A DNA stretch of 59,670 bases from Chromatiales bacterium. Its GTDB lineage: Bacteria; Pseudomonadota; Gammaproteobacteria; Thiohalomonadales; Thiohalomonadaceae. This document shows positions 10,109 through 20,011 of the stretch, piece after piece. The stretch lies in contig JAOUQQ010000005.1 in NCBI GenBank assembly GCA_029879245.1, positions 1 to 59,670 of the forward strand, written 5' to 3'. Position 1 is the first letter of the stretch; each line of letters opens with the position of its first letter. The notes under the pieces were generated by a model. It was not told the origin of the DNA. It did no database searches and saw nothing but the letters and a program-made list of their open reading frames with translations. The position numbers were made by a program, and so were the translations under genes.

Positions 10109-10465
10109 CTACTCAGCCTCCATCGTACATAACAATGGGTGTTGGTGCTTACGTGCGTAAACGTTTACCTGTGTCACCTTGCTCTCCGCAATATCGCGAG
10201 TGTAGGTGCCACACACCCCTCGCCCTTCGGTATGCACGGCTAGCATCACCTGCGTTGCCGTGTACCGCTCCATGGAAAAAAACTTCTCCAGAATATGTAC
10301 CACGAAATCCATTGGTGTAAAGTCATCATTCAACAATAGCACCTTGTACATGGGCGGTGGCTTCAGTTCAGGCTTACTCTCCTCAACCGCAAGACCACGA
10401 TCATCACCATGATGCTCCTTTTCACTCCCTCCCATATTCATGGGTCTAGTACCACACCTGCTCAT
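10109..10465 (-). CDS. clpS: ATP-dependent Clp protease adaptor ClpS
   Basis: ClpS recognises N-terminal Leu, Phe, Trp and Tyr and delivers such proteins to ClpA. The 118-residue protein has a disordered N-terminal extension, then the conserved core [19 protein letters not shown], the acidic patch residues, [17 protein letters not shown], and the usual C-terminus. The NDD and HxxG elements that form the N-degron pocket are present. Internal starts at 10441 and 10435 are possible and would shorten only the flexible N-terminus. It is co-directional with clpA, and cspD diverges upstream. Confidence 0.96.
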   Translation of the reverse strand: MSRCGTRPMNMGGSEKEHHGDDRGLAVEESKPELKPPPMYKVLLLNDDFTPMDFVVHILEKFFSMERYTATQVMLAVHTEGRGVCGTYTRDIAESKVTQVNVYARKHQHPLLCTMEAE

Positions 10466-10618
10466 AACTTCACTTACCTAACTCTATGATGGCGTTTTTC
10501 AATATCCCAAGCCTATTACTTGACTATTTTAGTAAGATGTTGATAAATAATACAGTACCATCATACCATTATGGTGTAGCAGACTAGAGATCGAGATTCT
10601 GGAACCGGATATTCAAAT

Positions 10619-10882
10619 ATGGCAACTGGCGTAGTGAAATGGTTCAACAATGACAAAGGCTTCGGCTTCGTCCTGATGGATGACGAGGATCAGAGTGAAG
10701 TCTTCGTCCACCATAGCGCCATCGATATGGAGGGTTTCAAGACCCTTAAACATGGTCAGCGGGTCGAGTTCTCCCTCTACTACGGTCCCAAGGGGCTGAC
10801 CGCCTCCTACCTCAAGCAGCTCCGTGGTAGCGATGGCGAGGTGATGATGGAGGATGGTGCCGCTCCCACCCCCTGCCATTAA
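10619..10882 (+). CDS. cspD: Cold-shock domain protein CspD-like
   Basis: This 87-residue single cold-shock domain binds single-stranded nucleic acid. RNP1 (KGFGFVLMDD) and RNP2 (VFVHHSAI) are intact. As in CspD, it extends past the 67-70 residue core with a C-terminal tail (GSDGEVMMEDGAAPT). In E. coli CspD inhibits replication in stationary phase and lies divergent to clpS-clpA. The same divergent position is seen here, which supports the CspD assignment over other Csp paralogues. Confidence 0.92.
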   Translation: MATGVVKWFNNDKGFGFVLMDDEDQSEVFVHHSAIDMEGFKTLKHGQRVEFSLYYGPKGLTASYLKQLRGSDGEVMMEDGAAPTPCH

Positions 10883-10945
10883 TTCCCTCCTGGCGCGAGA
10901 TTTGCGCAATAATCGCCTTACCGCCATCGATCTTTGTTACTCCTC

Positions 10946-11542
10946 ATGCCAAGAATCATTCTGGTCAACAAACCCTACGACGTGCTCTGCCAGTTTACCG
11001 ACAGCGAGGGTCGCGCCACCCTCGCAGACTATATCAATCTGAAGGGGTTCTACCCGGCGGGGCGGCTGGATCGTGACAGTGAGGGGCTGGTGGTATTGAG
11101 CGAACAGGGCGAACTGCAGCACCAGATCGCCCACCCGAAGAACAAGATGGCGAAGCACTATTGGGTTCAGGTGGAGGGTGAGCCGGACGAGACGGCCCTG
11201 CAGTTGCTGCGAAGAGGGGTTGAACTGAAGGATGGCAAAACCCTCCCCGCCGAGGCGCGTCTCATCGATGAGCCGCTCGGGCTGTGGCCGCGCAATCCGC
11301 CGATCCGTGTTCGTCAGTCGATACCCGACTGCTGGATCGAGCTTACCATCCGCGAGGGGCGCAACCGCCAGGTGCGTCGGATGACCGCCGCGGTCGGCTA
11401 TCCGACCCTGCGCCTCATCCGCCACACCATCGGCCCCTGGTCGCTCGATGGTCTGCAACCCGGGGAGTGGCGCATGGTCGATGTGGATGCAGAGCAGTTT
11501 CCTGCCCGTAAGCCCGCTGCCTACAGAAGGAGAGGGCGATGA
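10946..11542 (+). CDS. rluE: 23S rRNA pseudouridine synthase RluE
   Basis: RluE isomerises U2457 of 23S rRNA. The 198-residue protein has the RsuA/RluB/E/F fold without an S4 domain, the catalytic-Asp motif [13 protein letters not shown], and the [12 protein letters not shown]-terminus typical of RluE. The ATG at 10946 ([13 protein letters not shown]) is preferred over an in-frame TTG at 10934. Its stop overlaps nudJ by 4 nt (ATGA). RluE-NudJ-MnmA-HflD is a conserved run in gammaproteobacteria. Confidence 0.93.
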   Translation: MPRIILVNKPYDVLCQFTDSEGRATLADYINLKGFYPAGRLDRDSEGLVVLSEQGELQHQIAHPKNKMAKHYWVQVEGEPDETALQLLRRGVELKDGKTLPAEARLIDEPLGLWPRNPPIRVRQSIPDCWIELTIREGRNRQVRRMTAAVGYPTLRLIRHTIGPWSLDGLQPGEWRMVDVDAEQFPARKPAAYRRRGR

Positions 11543-11988
11543 GCGAACGATGGAGACCTCATCTTACCGTCGCCGCCATCGTTGAACAGGGCGGTAAATT
11601 CCTGCTGGTCGAAGAGGTACCGCAAGGTCGCTCGGTCTTCAACCAGCCCGCCGGTCACGTGGAGGAGGGGGAGGCGATCCTCGCCGCAATCGTGCGCGAG
11701 GTGGCCGAGGAGTGCTGTCGCCACTTCACCCCAGAGGCACTGGTCGGGCTCTACCGCTGGCGCAGCCCGCACAACGGCGTCACCTACCTGCGTGCCGCCT
11801 TCTGCGGTTCGCTCTCCGAACCCGACCCGCAGTTAGTCCGCGATAGTGATATTATTGGCGATAGCTGGTTCTCGCGTGATGAGCTCGACCGGCAGCCACT
11901 GCGCAGCCCACTGGTATTGCGCTGCATTGATGACTACCTTGCCGGCAGACGGCTACCCCTCGACCTGATAACAGAACTCACACCCTGA
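11539..11988 (+). CDS. nudJ: NudJ-type Nudix hydrolase
   Basis: NudJ hydrolyses nucleoside di- and triphosphates and, in E. coli, HMP-pyrophosphate. The 149-residue protein carries the Nudix box as [10 protein letters not shown] followed by REVAEECC. The usual EE-x-G end is varied, with Cys where Thr/Gly is common. [12 protein letters not shown] and the C-terminal [10 protein letters not shown] are NudJ-like. It lies between rluE (4-nt overlap) and mnmA (13-bp gap), as in E. coli. Confidence 0.92.
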   Translation: MSERWRPHLTVAAIVEQGGKFLLVEEVPQGRSVFNQPAGHVEEGEAILAAIVREVAEECCRHFTPEALVGLYRWRSPHNGVTYLRAAFCGSLSEPDPQLVRDSDIIGDSWFSRDELDRQPLRSPLVLRCIDDYLAGRRLPLDLITELTP

Positions 11989-12001
11989 ACTGTGTAGCGA
12001 G

Positions 12002-13117
12002 ATGGCAGAAACCATACACCACATCATCGTCGGCCTCTCCGGCGGCGTCGACTCCTCGGTCACCACCCTGCTGCTTAAGGAGCGGGGCTACCAGGTAGAG
12101 GCGCTCTTTATGAAGAACTGGGAGGAGGATGACGATGCCGACTACTGCGCCGCCGCGGTCGACCTGGAGGACGCGCAGAGTGTAGCCGACTCCCTCGGTG
12201 TGGCGCTGCACAAGGTCAACTTTTCTGCCGACTACTGGGATCGGGTGTTTGAGCACTTCCTCGCTGAGTATGGCGCCGGTCGCACCCCCAATCCCGACAT
12301 CCTCTGTAACAGGGAGATCAAGTTCAAGGCCTTCCTCGACTATGCCCTCAAACTCGGCGCCGACCACATCGCCACCGGTCACTATGTTCGCCGCGATTTT
12401 AAAAATGGTAAATACCGCCTGCTCAAGGGCAGGGACCCGGAGAAGGATCAGAGCTACTTCCTCTACACCCTGGGGCAGGCGCAACTCAAGCACGCGCTCT
12501 TTCCGGTAGGGGAGCTGAACAAGGCCGAGGTACGCAATCTGGCCGAACAGCACCAGCTTGTCACCCACAACAAGAAGGACAGCACCGGGATCTGCTTTAT
12601 CGGCGAGCGCAAGTTCAGGGATTTCCTCAGCCGCTACCTGCCAGCCCAACCGGGGGAGATCCAGACACCGGAGGGGGAGGTGATCGGCCACCACAGCGGC
12701 CTGATGTACTACACTCTGGGGCAGCGCCAGGGGCTGGGGATCGGCGGGGTCGCCGGCTATCCCGACGAGCCGTGGTTCGTCGTCGCCAAGGACCTTCCAC
12801 ACAATGTGCTGATCGCCGCCCAGGGCCACGACCACCCGCTGCTCTTCTGCCAGACGCTGCAGGCCTCACAGCTCCACTGGGTGAGCGGTGAACCACCCGT
12901 TCCCCCCTTCAGTTGCCGCGCCAAAGTACGCTACCGTCAGCAGGATCAGGCCTGCACCATCATGCGCCTGGAGGGTGAATGCTGCACCGTGAGCTTCGAT
13001 GAGCCGCAGCGTGCCGTCACCCCGGGGCAATCTGTTGTCTTCTACGATGGTGAGGTCTGCCTGGGTGGCGGCATTATCGACACCACCGATCAACCGGAGA
13101 TCTCCGCCGCATCATGA
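12002..13117 (+). CDS. mnmA: tRNA-specific 2-thiouridylase MnmA
   Basis: MnmA thiolates U34 of tRNA Lys, Glu and Gln using sulfur relayed by the Tus proteins. The 371-residue protein has the PP-loop [10 protein letters not shown] near residues 11-20, catalytic cysteines in [12 protein letters not shown] and [11 protein letters not shown], and the C-terminal barrel domains. Its stop overlaps hflD by 4 nt. A TusA family gene lies at 38.5 kb in this window, and mnmE, which modifies the same uridine, is at 58.1 kb. Confidence 0.97.
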   Translation: MAETIHHIIVGLSGGVDSSVTTLLLKERGYQVEALFMKNWEEDDDADYCAAAVDLEDAQSVADSLGVALHKVNFSADYWDRVFEHFLAEYGAGRTPNPDILCNREIKFKAFLDYALKLGADHIATGHYVRRDFKNGKYRLLKGRDPEKDQSYFLYTLGQAQLKHALFPVGELNKAEVRNLAEQHQLVTHNKKDSTGICFIGERKFRDFLSRYLPAQPGEIQTPEGEVIGHHSGLMYYTLGQRQGLGIGGVAGYPDEPWFVVAKDLPHNVLIAAQGHDHPLLFCQTLQASQLHWVSGEPPVPPFSCRAKVRYRQQDQACTIMRLEGECCTVSFDEPQRAVTPGQSVVFYDGEVCLGGGIIDTTDQPEISAAS

Positions 13118-13731
13118 ATCATTCACTCAGAGAACGGGTCATCGCCCTGGCGGCTATGTTCCAGGCCAGCGCCCTGGTCCACCAGGTCGCCTCCAGCGGG
13201 TCAGTGGCACAACCGGAACAGGATGCACTGTTTCGCAGTCTCTTCGTCACTGACGCCGGTGATGCCGAAGAGGTCTACGGCTCGCACCTGGAGGTGGAGA
13301 TAGGACTGCGTAATCTCATCACCCAGTTGGGCGATGATGCCTCACTGCGCAACGTCGACAAGACCCGCTACATCGTCGGTATCCTCCACCTTGAGCGCCT
13401 GCTGAAGAGGCGGCCCGAGGTGTTAAAGGCGATCGGTGAAGAGCTGGAGTCGATGCAGTCGCAACTGCAGCACTTTGAGATTGGACACCGCACCATCATG
13501 GCGCGCCTAGCCGATATCTACGTCCAGCACATCAGCAACCTGGGTCCGCGTATCATGGTCAGCGGGAAGAACAACTATCTGGATAACCCCGATAATGCCA
13601 ACCGGGTAAGGGCGCTGCTACTGGCGGGGATCCGTGGCGCCGTACTTTGGCGGCAGTGCGGCGGCAGTCGCTGGCAACTGATGTTCAAGCGCCGCGCCAT
13701 TCTCGAAGAGGCCAACAGGCTGCTAGCCTGA
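13114..13731 (+). CDS. hflD: HflD family protein
   Basis: This all-helical 205-residue protein of the HflD family is known in E. coli as a lambda CII antagonist with a peripheral inner-membrane association. The native role is unclear. Family signs are the N-terminal [38 protein letters not shown], and the [22 protein letters not shown]-terminal stretch. It is translationally coupled to mnmA as in most gammaproteobacteria, and ends 8 bp from the convergent pyrK-like gene. Confidence 0.94.
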   Translation: MNHSLRERVIALAAMFQASALVHQVASSGSVAQPEQDALFRSLFVTDAGDAEEVYGSHLEVEIGLRNLITQLGDDASLRNVDKTRYIVGILHLERLLKRRPEVLKAIGEELESMQSQLQHFEIGHRTIMARLADIYVQHISNLGPRIMVSGKNNYLDNPDNANRVRALLLAGIRGAVLWRQCGGSRWQLMFKRRAILEEANRLLA

Positions 13732-13739
13732 GGCTATCC

Positions 13740-14621
13740 TCAGGCGAAGACCTCGCGGGCATCGAACACCGGTCCGTCGACACAGACCCGCTTCATCGCC
13801 GGCCCCCTGTCGGTCTGTACCTCCACCACGCAGCCGGCACAGCCACCTACACCGCAGGCCATAAACTCCTCCATCGAGACCTGACAGGGGATGTGGTACT
13901 CCTTCGCCAGTTTTGCTACTGCCTCCAGCATCGGGTGGGGGCCGCAGCTGAAGATCTCCACCTCCTTGCGCTGCTCCTCGCTCAGTGCATCAAGCCAGTG
14001 GCGGGCGAGGTCGGTCACATAGCCCTCGAAACAGCCGGCGTAGCCCTGCAGGCTGGCGAGCCGTGAGGCGAAGCCCCAGTCCTCCAGCAGTGGCATCGCG
14101 GCGATCACCTCATTGGGGATCCCGGGCACCATGATCTTTGATGGCTCCGCCTTAAAGGGGAAGGGGACCTCAGAGCCGAGGATGATAAAGGGCTCATAGG
14201 CGCCAGCCACCTCACGCAGGGCGTCGGCGACGAAGATCATCGGCGGCATCCCCACGCCGCCACCGATGAGCAGCGGGCGGCGGCGCGCCATGTGGGGCAC
14301 AAAGGGCCTACCGATGGGGCCCATAATGCTCAGCTTCTCCCCCACTTCACGCTTTGCCAGCAGCCTTGTCCCCTCACCCAGCACCTTGTAGAGCATCTCC
14401 ACCCAGCCGGCACGGGCGTCGACCCGCATGATCGAGATGGGGCGGCGTAGCGGGCGCTGGGCATCCACCTGAATATGGACAAAGCTGCCTGGCTTAGCCT
14501 TCGCGGCGATCTTCGCTGCCTTAACGCGCAGGATATATTGATCACCCTGATGGCCCTGATGGGAGATGATCTCCGCACTTTCGGCGGCGATGGTGCCGCG
14601 ATGTGGCTTTTTATTACTCAT
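13740..14621 (-). CDS. pyrK: Dihydroorotate dehydrogenase electron-transfer subunit-like FAD/2Fe-2S protein (PyrK-like)
   Basis: This 293-residue protein has an FNR-type FAD domain (RRPISIMR), an NAD-binding domain (LLIGGGVGMPPMIF, FSCGPHPML) and a C-terminal 2Fe-2S cluster motif of spaced cysteines (CGVGGCAGC, then a later C), as in PyrK. PyrK pairs with class 1B PyrD to pass electrons to NAD. It is the last gene of the pyrimidine operon, 15 bp after pyrC'. No pyrD is in the window, and many gammaproteobacteria use the quinone-linked class 2 enzyme, so its partner is uncertain. A related sulfite or sulfide reductase gamma subunit is the main alternative. Confidence 0.8.
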   Translation of the reverse strand: MSNKKPHRGTIAAESAEIISHQGHQGDQYILRVKAAKIAAKAKPGSFVHIQVDAQRPLRRPISIMRVDARAGWVEMLYKVLGEGTRLLAKREVGEKLSIMGPIGRPFVPHMARRRPLLIGGGVGMPPMIFVADALREVAGAYEPFIILGSEVPFPFKAEPSKIMVPGIPNEVIAAMPLLEDWGFASRLASLQGYAGCFEGYVTDLARHWLDALSEEQRKEVEIFSCGPHPMLEAVAKLAKEYHIPCQVSMEEFMACGVGGCAGCVVEVQTDRGPAMKRVCVDGPVFDAREVFA

Positions 14622-14636
14622 TTTGCCTTAATCCCG

Positions 14637-15914
14637 TTACTTCGCCTGATGGACAATACGCCCAGCAAGCAGGGTAGTGGTCGCCCTGCCACTCAGCTCC
14701 CAGCCGAGGAAGGGGGTATTCTTGCCGTGGGAGAGGAGGCTCTGCTCCTCCACCCGCCAGTGGTGTTTGGGGTCGAAGATGCAGATATCGGCAATCGCGC
14801 CGATCCCCAGCTGACCGACCTCCAGCCCCAGGATCGCGGCGGGGCCGCTGGTCAGTCGGGCGATGGCACTGCTCAGGTCGAGCACCCTCTCCTCCACCAG
14901 CCTCAGGGTAAGCGGCAACAGTGTCTCCAGTGCGGAAATCCCCGGCTCGGTAGCGGCAAAGGGGGCGAGCTTGGCATCGCGGTCGTGGGGCTGGTGGTCG
15001 GAGCAGATGGCGCTGACTGCACCATCGGCCACCGCGGCACGCAGCCCATCACGATCGCGCTGGCTGCGCAGTGGCGGACGCACGTGGCAGCTGCTGTCGA
15101 ACTCCGCCACATCCATCTCGGTAAGGAAGAGCTGGTGGGCGCTAACATCAGCAGTGACTGCCAGGCCACGTGAGCGGGCCTCGGCAATCATCTCGACGGC
15201 TCGGGCAGTGGAGAGTTGGCCGAAGTGGGCCCGTACGCCGGTCTGCTCTACCAGCATCAGATCACGACCCACCGCGATCACCTCGGCACACTCAGGGATA
15301 CCGGCAAGACCGAGACGGGTACTTAACGCCCCTTCGTGGATGCAGCCGTCGGACGCCAGCCACGGGTCTTCGGAGTTAAGGAAGACGGTAAGACCCAGGG
15401 TGGCGGCATACTCCAGGGCGCGACGCTGCACCAGGGTGTTGGCGATGGGGTGGCGCGCATTGCCCATCACGATACAACCGGCACTCTGCAGCGCCTGCAT
15501 AGAGGCCAGCTGCTGCCCCTCCAGATTCTGGGTCAGGGCACCAACCGGGAGTACCCGTGCCATCCCGATCGCCTCGGCACGGTGGCGGATCTGCTCGGCC
15601 ACCGCCGGGGTATCGATTACCGGCCTGGTATCGGGGGGGCAACAAAGGGTGGTGACGCCGGCACTGGCAGCGGCACGCGACTCGCTGGCGATAGTGCCCT
15701 TCTGCTTCTGCCCCGGTTCACGCAGTCGCGCCTGCAGGTCGATAAGGCCGGGACAGACAATCTGGCCACTGGCGTTGATCGTCTGCTCGGCGACAAACCC
15801 CTCGGGGGCGACGCCGAGGGCGACGATGCGGCCCTCGGCGATATGCAGGTCGAGGGTATCGTCAATATTGTTGGCCGGGTCGATAAGGCGGCCGCCGTGA
15901 ATGGTGATCTTCAT
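14637..15914 (-). CDS. pyrC': Dihydroorotase-like protein PyrC' (probable inactive ATCase partner)
   Basis: This 425-residue type I dihydroorotase homologue lacks the metal-binding HxH. The motif that should read DxHxHLREPG is DLQARLREPG (Q61, R63). The later CSDHQPH motif is kept. In Pseudomonas an equally degenerate PyrC' is catalytically dead but required to assemble dodecameric aspartate transcarbamoylase with PyrB. Here the gene follows pyrB with a 1-nt gap, the same order, so I infer a structural role. A true dihydroorotase must then be encoded elsewhere. Confidence 0.9.
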   Translation of the reverse strand: MKITIHGGRLIDPANNIDDTLDLHIAEGRIVALGVAPEGFVAEQTINASGQIVCPGLIDLQARLREPGQKQKGTIASESRAAASAGVTTLCCPPDTRPVIDTPAVAEQIRHRAEAIGMARVLPVGALTQNLEGQQLASMQALQSAGCIVMGNARHPIANTLVQRRALEYAATLGLTVFLNSEDPWLASDGCIHEGALSTRLGLAGIPECAEVIAVGRDLMLVEQTGVRAHFGQLSTARAVEMIAEARSRGLAVTADVSAHQLFLTEMDVAEFDSSCHVRPPLRSQRDRDGLRAAVADGAVSAICSDHQPHDRDAKLAPFAATEPGISALETLLPLTLRLVEERVLDLSSAIARLTSGPAAILGLEVGQLGIGAIADICIFDPKHHWRVEEQSLLSHGKNTPFLGWELSGRATTTLLAGRIVHQAK

Positions 15915-15915
15915 C

Positions 15916-16899
15916 TCAGCCCTCCTTTCCGTTGCTCTTTTCGCCCTGGCGCCCCAGCACCATGCTCATCACCGCCATCCGCACCGCCAGGCCATTGCTC
16001 ACCTGCTCCAGGATCACCGACTGTGGTCCGTCGGCGACGCTGGAGGCGATCTCCACGCCTCGGTTGATCGGTCCCGGATGCATCACGATGGCGTCGGGTT
16101 TCGCCACTGCCAGCTTCTCCTCGGTGAGGCCATAGCGGGTGAAGTACTCACTCTCACTGGGGAGCAGTGCCCCCTTCATCCGCTCCTTCTGCAGGCGCAG
16201 CATGATTACCACATCGACCCCATCCAGACCCCGCTCCATATCGTGGAAAACCTGGGCACCGAACTGGTTGACACTCGGTGGGATCAACGTCTTCGGGCCG
16301 ATGATGCGCAGCTCTCCCACACCGAGTGTATTGAGGGCGTGGATCTCCGAACGGGCCACCCGCGAGTGGAGTACATCGCCAACGATAGCCACCTTGATGT
16401 TGGCAAAATCACCCTTGTGGCGACGGATGGTGAACATGTCGAGCATCCCCTGGGTGGGGTGGGCGTGGCGCCCGTCTCCGGCATTAATCACGCTCACATG
16501 GGGTGCCACATGCTGGGCGATGAAATGGGCGGCACCGCTGTCGGCGTGGCGAACCACGAACATGTCGCAGTGCATCGCCTCGAGGTTGTGCAGCATATCG
16601 AGCAGGGACTCCCCCTTTGAGGTGGCGGAGGTGGCGATGTTGATGCTCTGCACATCGGCCGAGAGGCGGGTCGCCGCCAGCTCGAAGGTAGTGCGGGTGC
16701 GGGTGGAGGTCTCGAAGAAGAGGTTAACGATGGTCTTACCGCGCAGCAGTGGCACCTTCTTCACGCTCTTGCCGCCGACTGTGGCGAACGACTCGGCGAC
16801 GTCGAGTATCTCGGTCAGGTGCTGACGACTCAACCCCTCGGTGGTGAGGAAGTGGCGCAACCGGCCGTTGCTGTCGAGTTGAATATTCGGCTTGCTCAT
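15916..16899 (-). CDS. pyrB: Aspartate carbamoyltransferase catalytic subunit PyrB
   Basis: PyrB condenses carbamoyl phosphate and aspartate in pyrimidine synthesis. The 327-residue protein carries the carbamoyl-phosphate motif STRTRTTFE and the [14 protein letters not shown] motif. The N-terminal extension ([17 protein letters not shown]) is typical of the class that partners with PyrC' instead of the PyrI regulatory chain. No pyrI is adjacent. The gene overlaps pyrR by 4 nt. Confidence 0.97.
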   Translation of the reverse strand: MSKPNIQLDSNGRLRHFLTTEGLSRQHLTEILDVAESFATVGGKSVKKVPLLRGKTIVNLFFETSTRTRTTFELAATRLSADVQSINIATSATSKGESLLDMLHNLEAMHCDMFVVRHADSGAAHFIAQHVAPHVSVINAGDGRHAHPTQGMLDMFTIRRHKGDFANIKVAIVGDVLHSRVARSEIHALNTLGVGELRIIGPKTLIPPSVNQFGAQVFHDMERGLDGVDVVIMLRLQKERMKGALLPSESEYFTRYGLTEEKLAVAKPDAIVMHPGPINRGVEIASSVADGPQSVILEQVSNGLAVRMAVMSMVLGRQGEKSNGKEG

Positions 16900-17396
16900 G
16901 ATGGCTTCTGGATACTCAGGCTCATGTTGTCGGGGCCGGTGAGCTTCACCTGCTCATCGGCGGCAAGTTCGATCTGGCTTCCTGCCACATCAGCACGTAT
17001 CGGCAGTTCACGCCCGCGGCGCTCAATCAGTACCGCCAGCACCACGCGGGCAGGGCGACCGTAGTCGAAGATCTCGTTAAGGGCGGCGCGAATGGTACGC
17101 CCGGTCTGCAGCACGTCGTCGACCAGGATGATGGTGCGTCCCTCCACCTCGAAGGGGAGGTTGGAGGGTTTGACCTCCGGGTGCATGCCGATGCGCGAGA
17201 AGTCGTCGCGGTAGAAGCTGATGTCGAGGCTTCCCAGCGGCTCTTCCAGCCCCAGACGTCGGTGCAGCTCCTCGGCCACCCAGACACCGCCACTGTGGAT
17301 GCCGATCATCAGGGGATTCTCTATCTGCAGCGCCCGGAGTTGCTGCGTCATCTCGCCCAGCAGGGTTTCGACATCGGCGATGGCGTTTTGGCTCAT
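16896..17396 (-). CDS. pyrR: PyrR family phosphoribosyltransferase/regulator
   Basis: This 166-residue PRTase-fold protein has the PRPP motif [15 protein letters not shown] and the PyrR-like [15 protein letters not shown]. In Bacillus PyrR binds pyr mRNA to cause attenuation and has weak uracil phosphoribosyltransferase activity. In gammaproteobacteria with this operon its regulatory role is less clear. I see no obvious PyrR binding loop in the 86-bp region upstream of the operon's first gene. It overlaps ruvX and pyrB by 4 nt each. Confidence 0.93.
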   Translation of the reverse strand: MSQNAIADVETLLGEMTQQLRALQIENPLMIGIHSGGVWVAEELHRRLGLEEPLGSLDISFYRDDFSRIGMHPEVKPSNLPFEVEGRTIILVDDVLQTGRTIRAALNEIFDYGRPARVVLAVLIERRGRELPIRADVAGSQIELAADEQVKLTGPDNMSLSIQKPS

Positions 17397-17830
17397 GATT
17401 CTCGGTTGTCCGTCAGTTGTGCTTCCAGCCAGCCCTGCAGGATCAGCTGCGCGGCGAGCTTGTCGATATCCGCCTTGTCGAATCGGCCCTGCGCAGCCAG
17501 TAGCGCCTCGGCCTCGCTGGAGCTGAAACGCTCATCGGCGGTGAATACCGGCAGATTGTACCTGCCAGCGAGACGATTACCAAAGCGCTGCGCGAGACGT
17601 GCCGTCTCCGACTCACTGCCATCGAGGTTGAGCGGCAGCCCCACCACCAGGGCATCGGGCCGCCACTCCTCAATCAGCCTGCTGATCCCGACCCAGTCGG
17701 GGCCGCCATCGGGGCTATCGAGGGTCACCAGGGCGGTGGCGGTACGGGTCAGCTCCTGGCCGACGGCGATACCGATACGTTTGGTGCCAAAATCGAAACC
17801 GAGCAGGGTGCGGGGTTTACCCTCTGTCAC
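17393..17830 (-). CDS. ruvX: RuvX/YqgF pre-16S rRNA nuclease
   Basis: This 145-residue RNase H-like fold nuclease processes the 5' end of 16S rRNA. The N-terminal [15 protein letters not shown] carries the first catalytic Asp, and [13 protein letters not shown] and [14 protein letters not shown] are the other family motifs. It sits between yqgE and pyrR with 4-nt overlaps on both sides, the order common in Pseudomonas and relatives. Confidence 0.95.
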   Translation of the reverse strand: MTEGKPRTLLGFDFGTKRIGIAVGQELTRTATALVTLDSPDGGPDWVGISRLIEEWRPDALVVGLPLNLDGSESETARLAQRFGNRLAGRYNLPVFTADERFSSSEAEALLAAQGRFDKADIDKLAAQLILQGWLEAQLTDNRES

Positions 17831-18390
17831 GAATGACCGATCTCGCTGGAGAGGAGGTTGAGGTCAATCCCCAACAACGCCGCGGCGGCACTCCAGCGCT
17901 CCTCCAGGGGCAGCTCGAAGAGGATCCGGCTACTCGATGGCCCGCTCAGCCAGGCGTTCTCCGCCATCTCCTGCTCAAGCTGGCCCGGCCCCCAGCCCGC
18001 ATACCCCAGGGCGATCAGAAACTGCTTTGGCCCCTCGCCATGGGCGATAGTGGCAAGGATGTCTCTGGAGGTGGTCAGCGCGATCTCATCACTTACCTGC
18101 AGGCTCGCCTCCCACGCACCGACCGGGGAGTGGAGGACGAATCCGTGCTCCTGGTGTACCGGCCCACCGTCATGGATATTCACGGTCGTATCAACGCTGC
18201 TGCTCGCCTCGATCTCCATCTGCTCCAGTACCTCCGCCATGGTGATCGCCATCTGCCGATTGATGATCACCCCCATCGCCCCCTCTTCATTGTGTTCACA
18301 GATGTAGGTGACGCTGTGGTCAAAATTGGGGTCGCTCAATGCCGGCATGGCAATAAGAAAGTGGTCGCGAAACGAGGTAGCGGAGGACAT
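17827..18390 (-). CDS. yqgE: YqgE/AlgH family protein
   Basis: This 187-residue member of UPF0301 has a compact alpha/beta fold of unknown biochemical function. It was named AlgH in Pseudomonas for an effect on alginate. Visible motifs are FLIAMPALSDPNFDHSVTYICEHN, GAMGVIINR, and YAGWGPGQLEQE. It is the first gene of the yqgE-ruvX-pyr operon, so the operon promoter should lie in the 18391-18488 gap shared with divergent sbcB. Confidence 0.94.
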   Translation of the reverse strand: MSSATSFRDHFLIAMPALSDPNFDHSVTYICEHNEEGAMGVIINRQMAITMAEVLEQMEIEASSSVDTTVNIHDGGPVHQEHGFVLHSPVGAWEASLQVSDEIALTTSRDILATIAHGEGPKQFLIALGYAGWGPGQLEQEMAENAWLSGPSSSRILFELPLEERWSAAAALLGIDLNLLSSEIGHS

Positions 18391-18488
18391 GCGGCTAGTA
18401 TCGGTTTCTATGACTAAGGAGGCAAGAGGCAGTTGCCAGCTTCAGCCGATATGTTAAGGTCTCGCCCAGACCCTTTATGGATAGAGCC

Positions 18489-19943
18489 ATGGCACAGAAT
18501 ACCCTCTACTGGCACGACTACGAGACCTTTGGTGTTGACCCGCAGCGCGACCGCCCGGTGCAGTTTGCCGGTGTGCGTACCGATGAGGGGCTCAACATCA
18601 TCGGTGAGCCACTCAACATCTTCTGCCGTCCTGCGCCCGACACCCTGCCGCACCCGATCTCATCGCTGATTACCGGCATCACACCGCAGCGTGCACTGGA
18701 GCAGGGCCTGACCGAGAACGAGTTTATCGCGCGGATACACGAGGAGCTCTCGCTGCCCGGTTCCTGCGGTGTCGGCTACAACTCACTGCGTTTTGACGAC
18801 GAGGTGACACGCCACACCCTCTATCGCAACCTCTACGACCCCTATGGTCGTGAGTGGCAGAACGGCAACTCACGCTGGGACATCATCGACATGGTTCGCG
18901 CCTGCCGCGACCTGCGGCCCGAGGGGATCACCTGGCCGCAGCGCGAGGATGCCGATCGCTCCAGCTTTAAGCTCGAAGAGCTCACCGTGGCAAACGGCAT
19001 CGGTCATGAGCAGGCCCACGATGCCCTCTCCGATGTCTACGCCACCATTGCGATGGCGAAATTGATCAAGGAGAAGCAGCCGAAGCTGTTCGACTTCTGT
19101 TATAAATTGCGGCGCAAAAATGAGGTGCTGAAACTGATCGACCTCAAGGAGATGACGCCAATCCTCCACACCTCCGGCATGTATGGCAGCGATTATGGTA
19201 ATACCCGCATGGTGGTGCCGATCGCCGCTCACCCCACCAACAAGAACGGCATTATTGTCTTTGATCTGGCGCAGGACCCACAGATACTGCTTGAGCTGAG
19301 TGCGAAAAAATTACGTGAGCGCATCTATACCCGAACCGATGACCTTCCCGCAGGGGTCGAACGCCCCCAGCTTAAACAGATCCACATCAACAAGTGTCCG
19401 GTGATCGCCCCGATGTCGACACTCACCGGTGAGGCGGCGAAGCGGTTGAACATCGATATCATGGCCTGCCAGAAAAACCGCATGGCGATTTTGGTGCAGC
19501 GCAAGGAGATCCAGAAGAAGGTCGCGCAGATCTTCGAACCGCAGGAGTACGAGGTTAAAACAGATCCCGACCTGATGCTCTACGGCGGCGGTTTCTTCAG
19601 CGACAGCGACAAACGGGTGATGAGCACCATCCACTCCACGCCACCGGAATATCTGGGTGAACAGAGTTGGGTTTTCGAAGACAACCGGTTACCTGAAATG
19701 CTATTCCGTTTTCGTGCCCGCAACTATCCCGAGACACTCAGCAGCGATGAGCAGAACCAGTGGCTGGAACACTGCCGCGCCCGACTGATTGAGGGCGAAT
19801 CAGATAACCTCACCTTTGAGGGTTTCAGGGCTGAGCTAGAAGAGGCGCGTAACGACGAATCGCTTAGTGATGAGAAGCTGCAAATCCTCAACGAGGTAGA
19901 ACGCTTTGGTGAGGAGCTGGAGGCCTTTATCAAAACATCCTAG
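18489..19943 (+). CDS. sbcB: Exodeoxyribonuclease I (SbcB)
   Basis: SbcB degrades single-stranded DNA 3' to 5' and acts in recombination and mismatch repair. The 484-residue protein has the DEDDh exonuclease motifs (HDYETFGVDP at the N-terminus, GYNSLRFDDEVTRH, and GHEQAHDALSDVYATIAMA) followed by the exonuclease I SH3-like and C-terminal helical domains. An in-frame ATG four codons upstream (18477) is possible. I prefer 18489 because family members usually start just before the WHDYETFG motif. Confidence 0.95.
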   Translation: MAQNTLYWHDYETFGVDPQRDRPVQFAGVRTDEGLNIIGEPLNIFCRPAPDTLPHPISSLITGITPQRALEQGLTENEFIARIHEELSLPGSCGVGYNSLRFDDEVTRHTLYRNLYDPYGREWQNGNSRWDIIDMVRACRDLRPEGITWPQREDADRSSFKLEELTVANGIGHEQAHDALSDVYATIAMAKLIKEKQPKLFDFCYKLRRKNEVLKLIDLKEMTPILHTSGMYGSDYGNTRMVVPIAAHPTNKNGIIVFDLAQDPQILLELSAKKLRERIYTRTDDLPAGVERPQLKQIHINKCPVIAPMSTLTGEAAKRLNIDIMACQKNRMAILVQRKEIQKKVAQIFEPQEYEVKTDPDLMLYGGGFFSDSDKRVMSTIHSTPPEYLGEQSWVFEDNRLPEMLFRFRARNYPETLSSDEQNQWLEHCRARLIEGESDNLTFEGFRAELEEARNDESLSDEKLQILNEVERFGEELEAFIKTS

Positions 19944-20011
19944 CCGCGCGTTAGTTCACAGTTTTTCCATCTTGCAACGTTACAATAGAGAAAATTTTTC
20001 AGGAGAATTGA

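Noticed and set aside
14863-15900. A 345-codon open frame on the plus strand opposite pyrC'
   Set aside because: It is antisense to a clearly recognised dihydroorotase-like gene, is dominated by Ser, Arg and Ala as expected for a shadow of GC-rich coding DNA, and has no recognisable domain.
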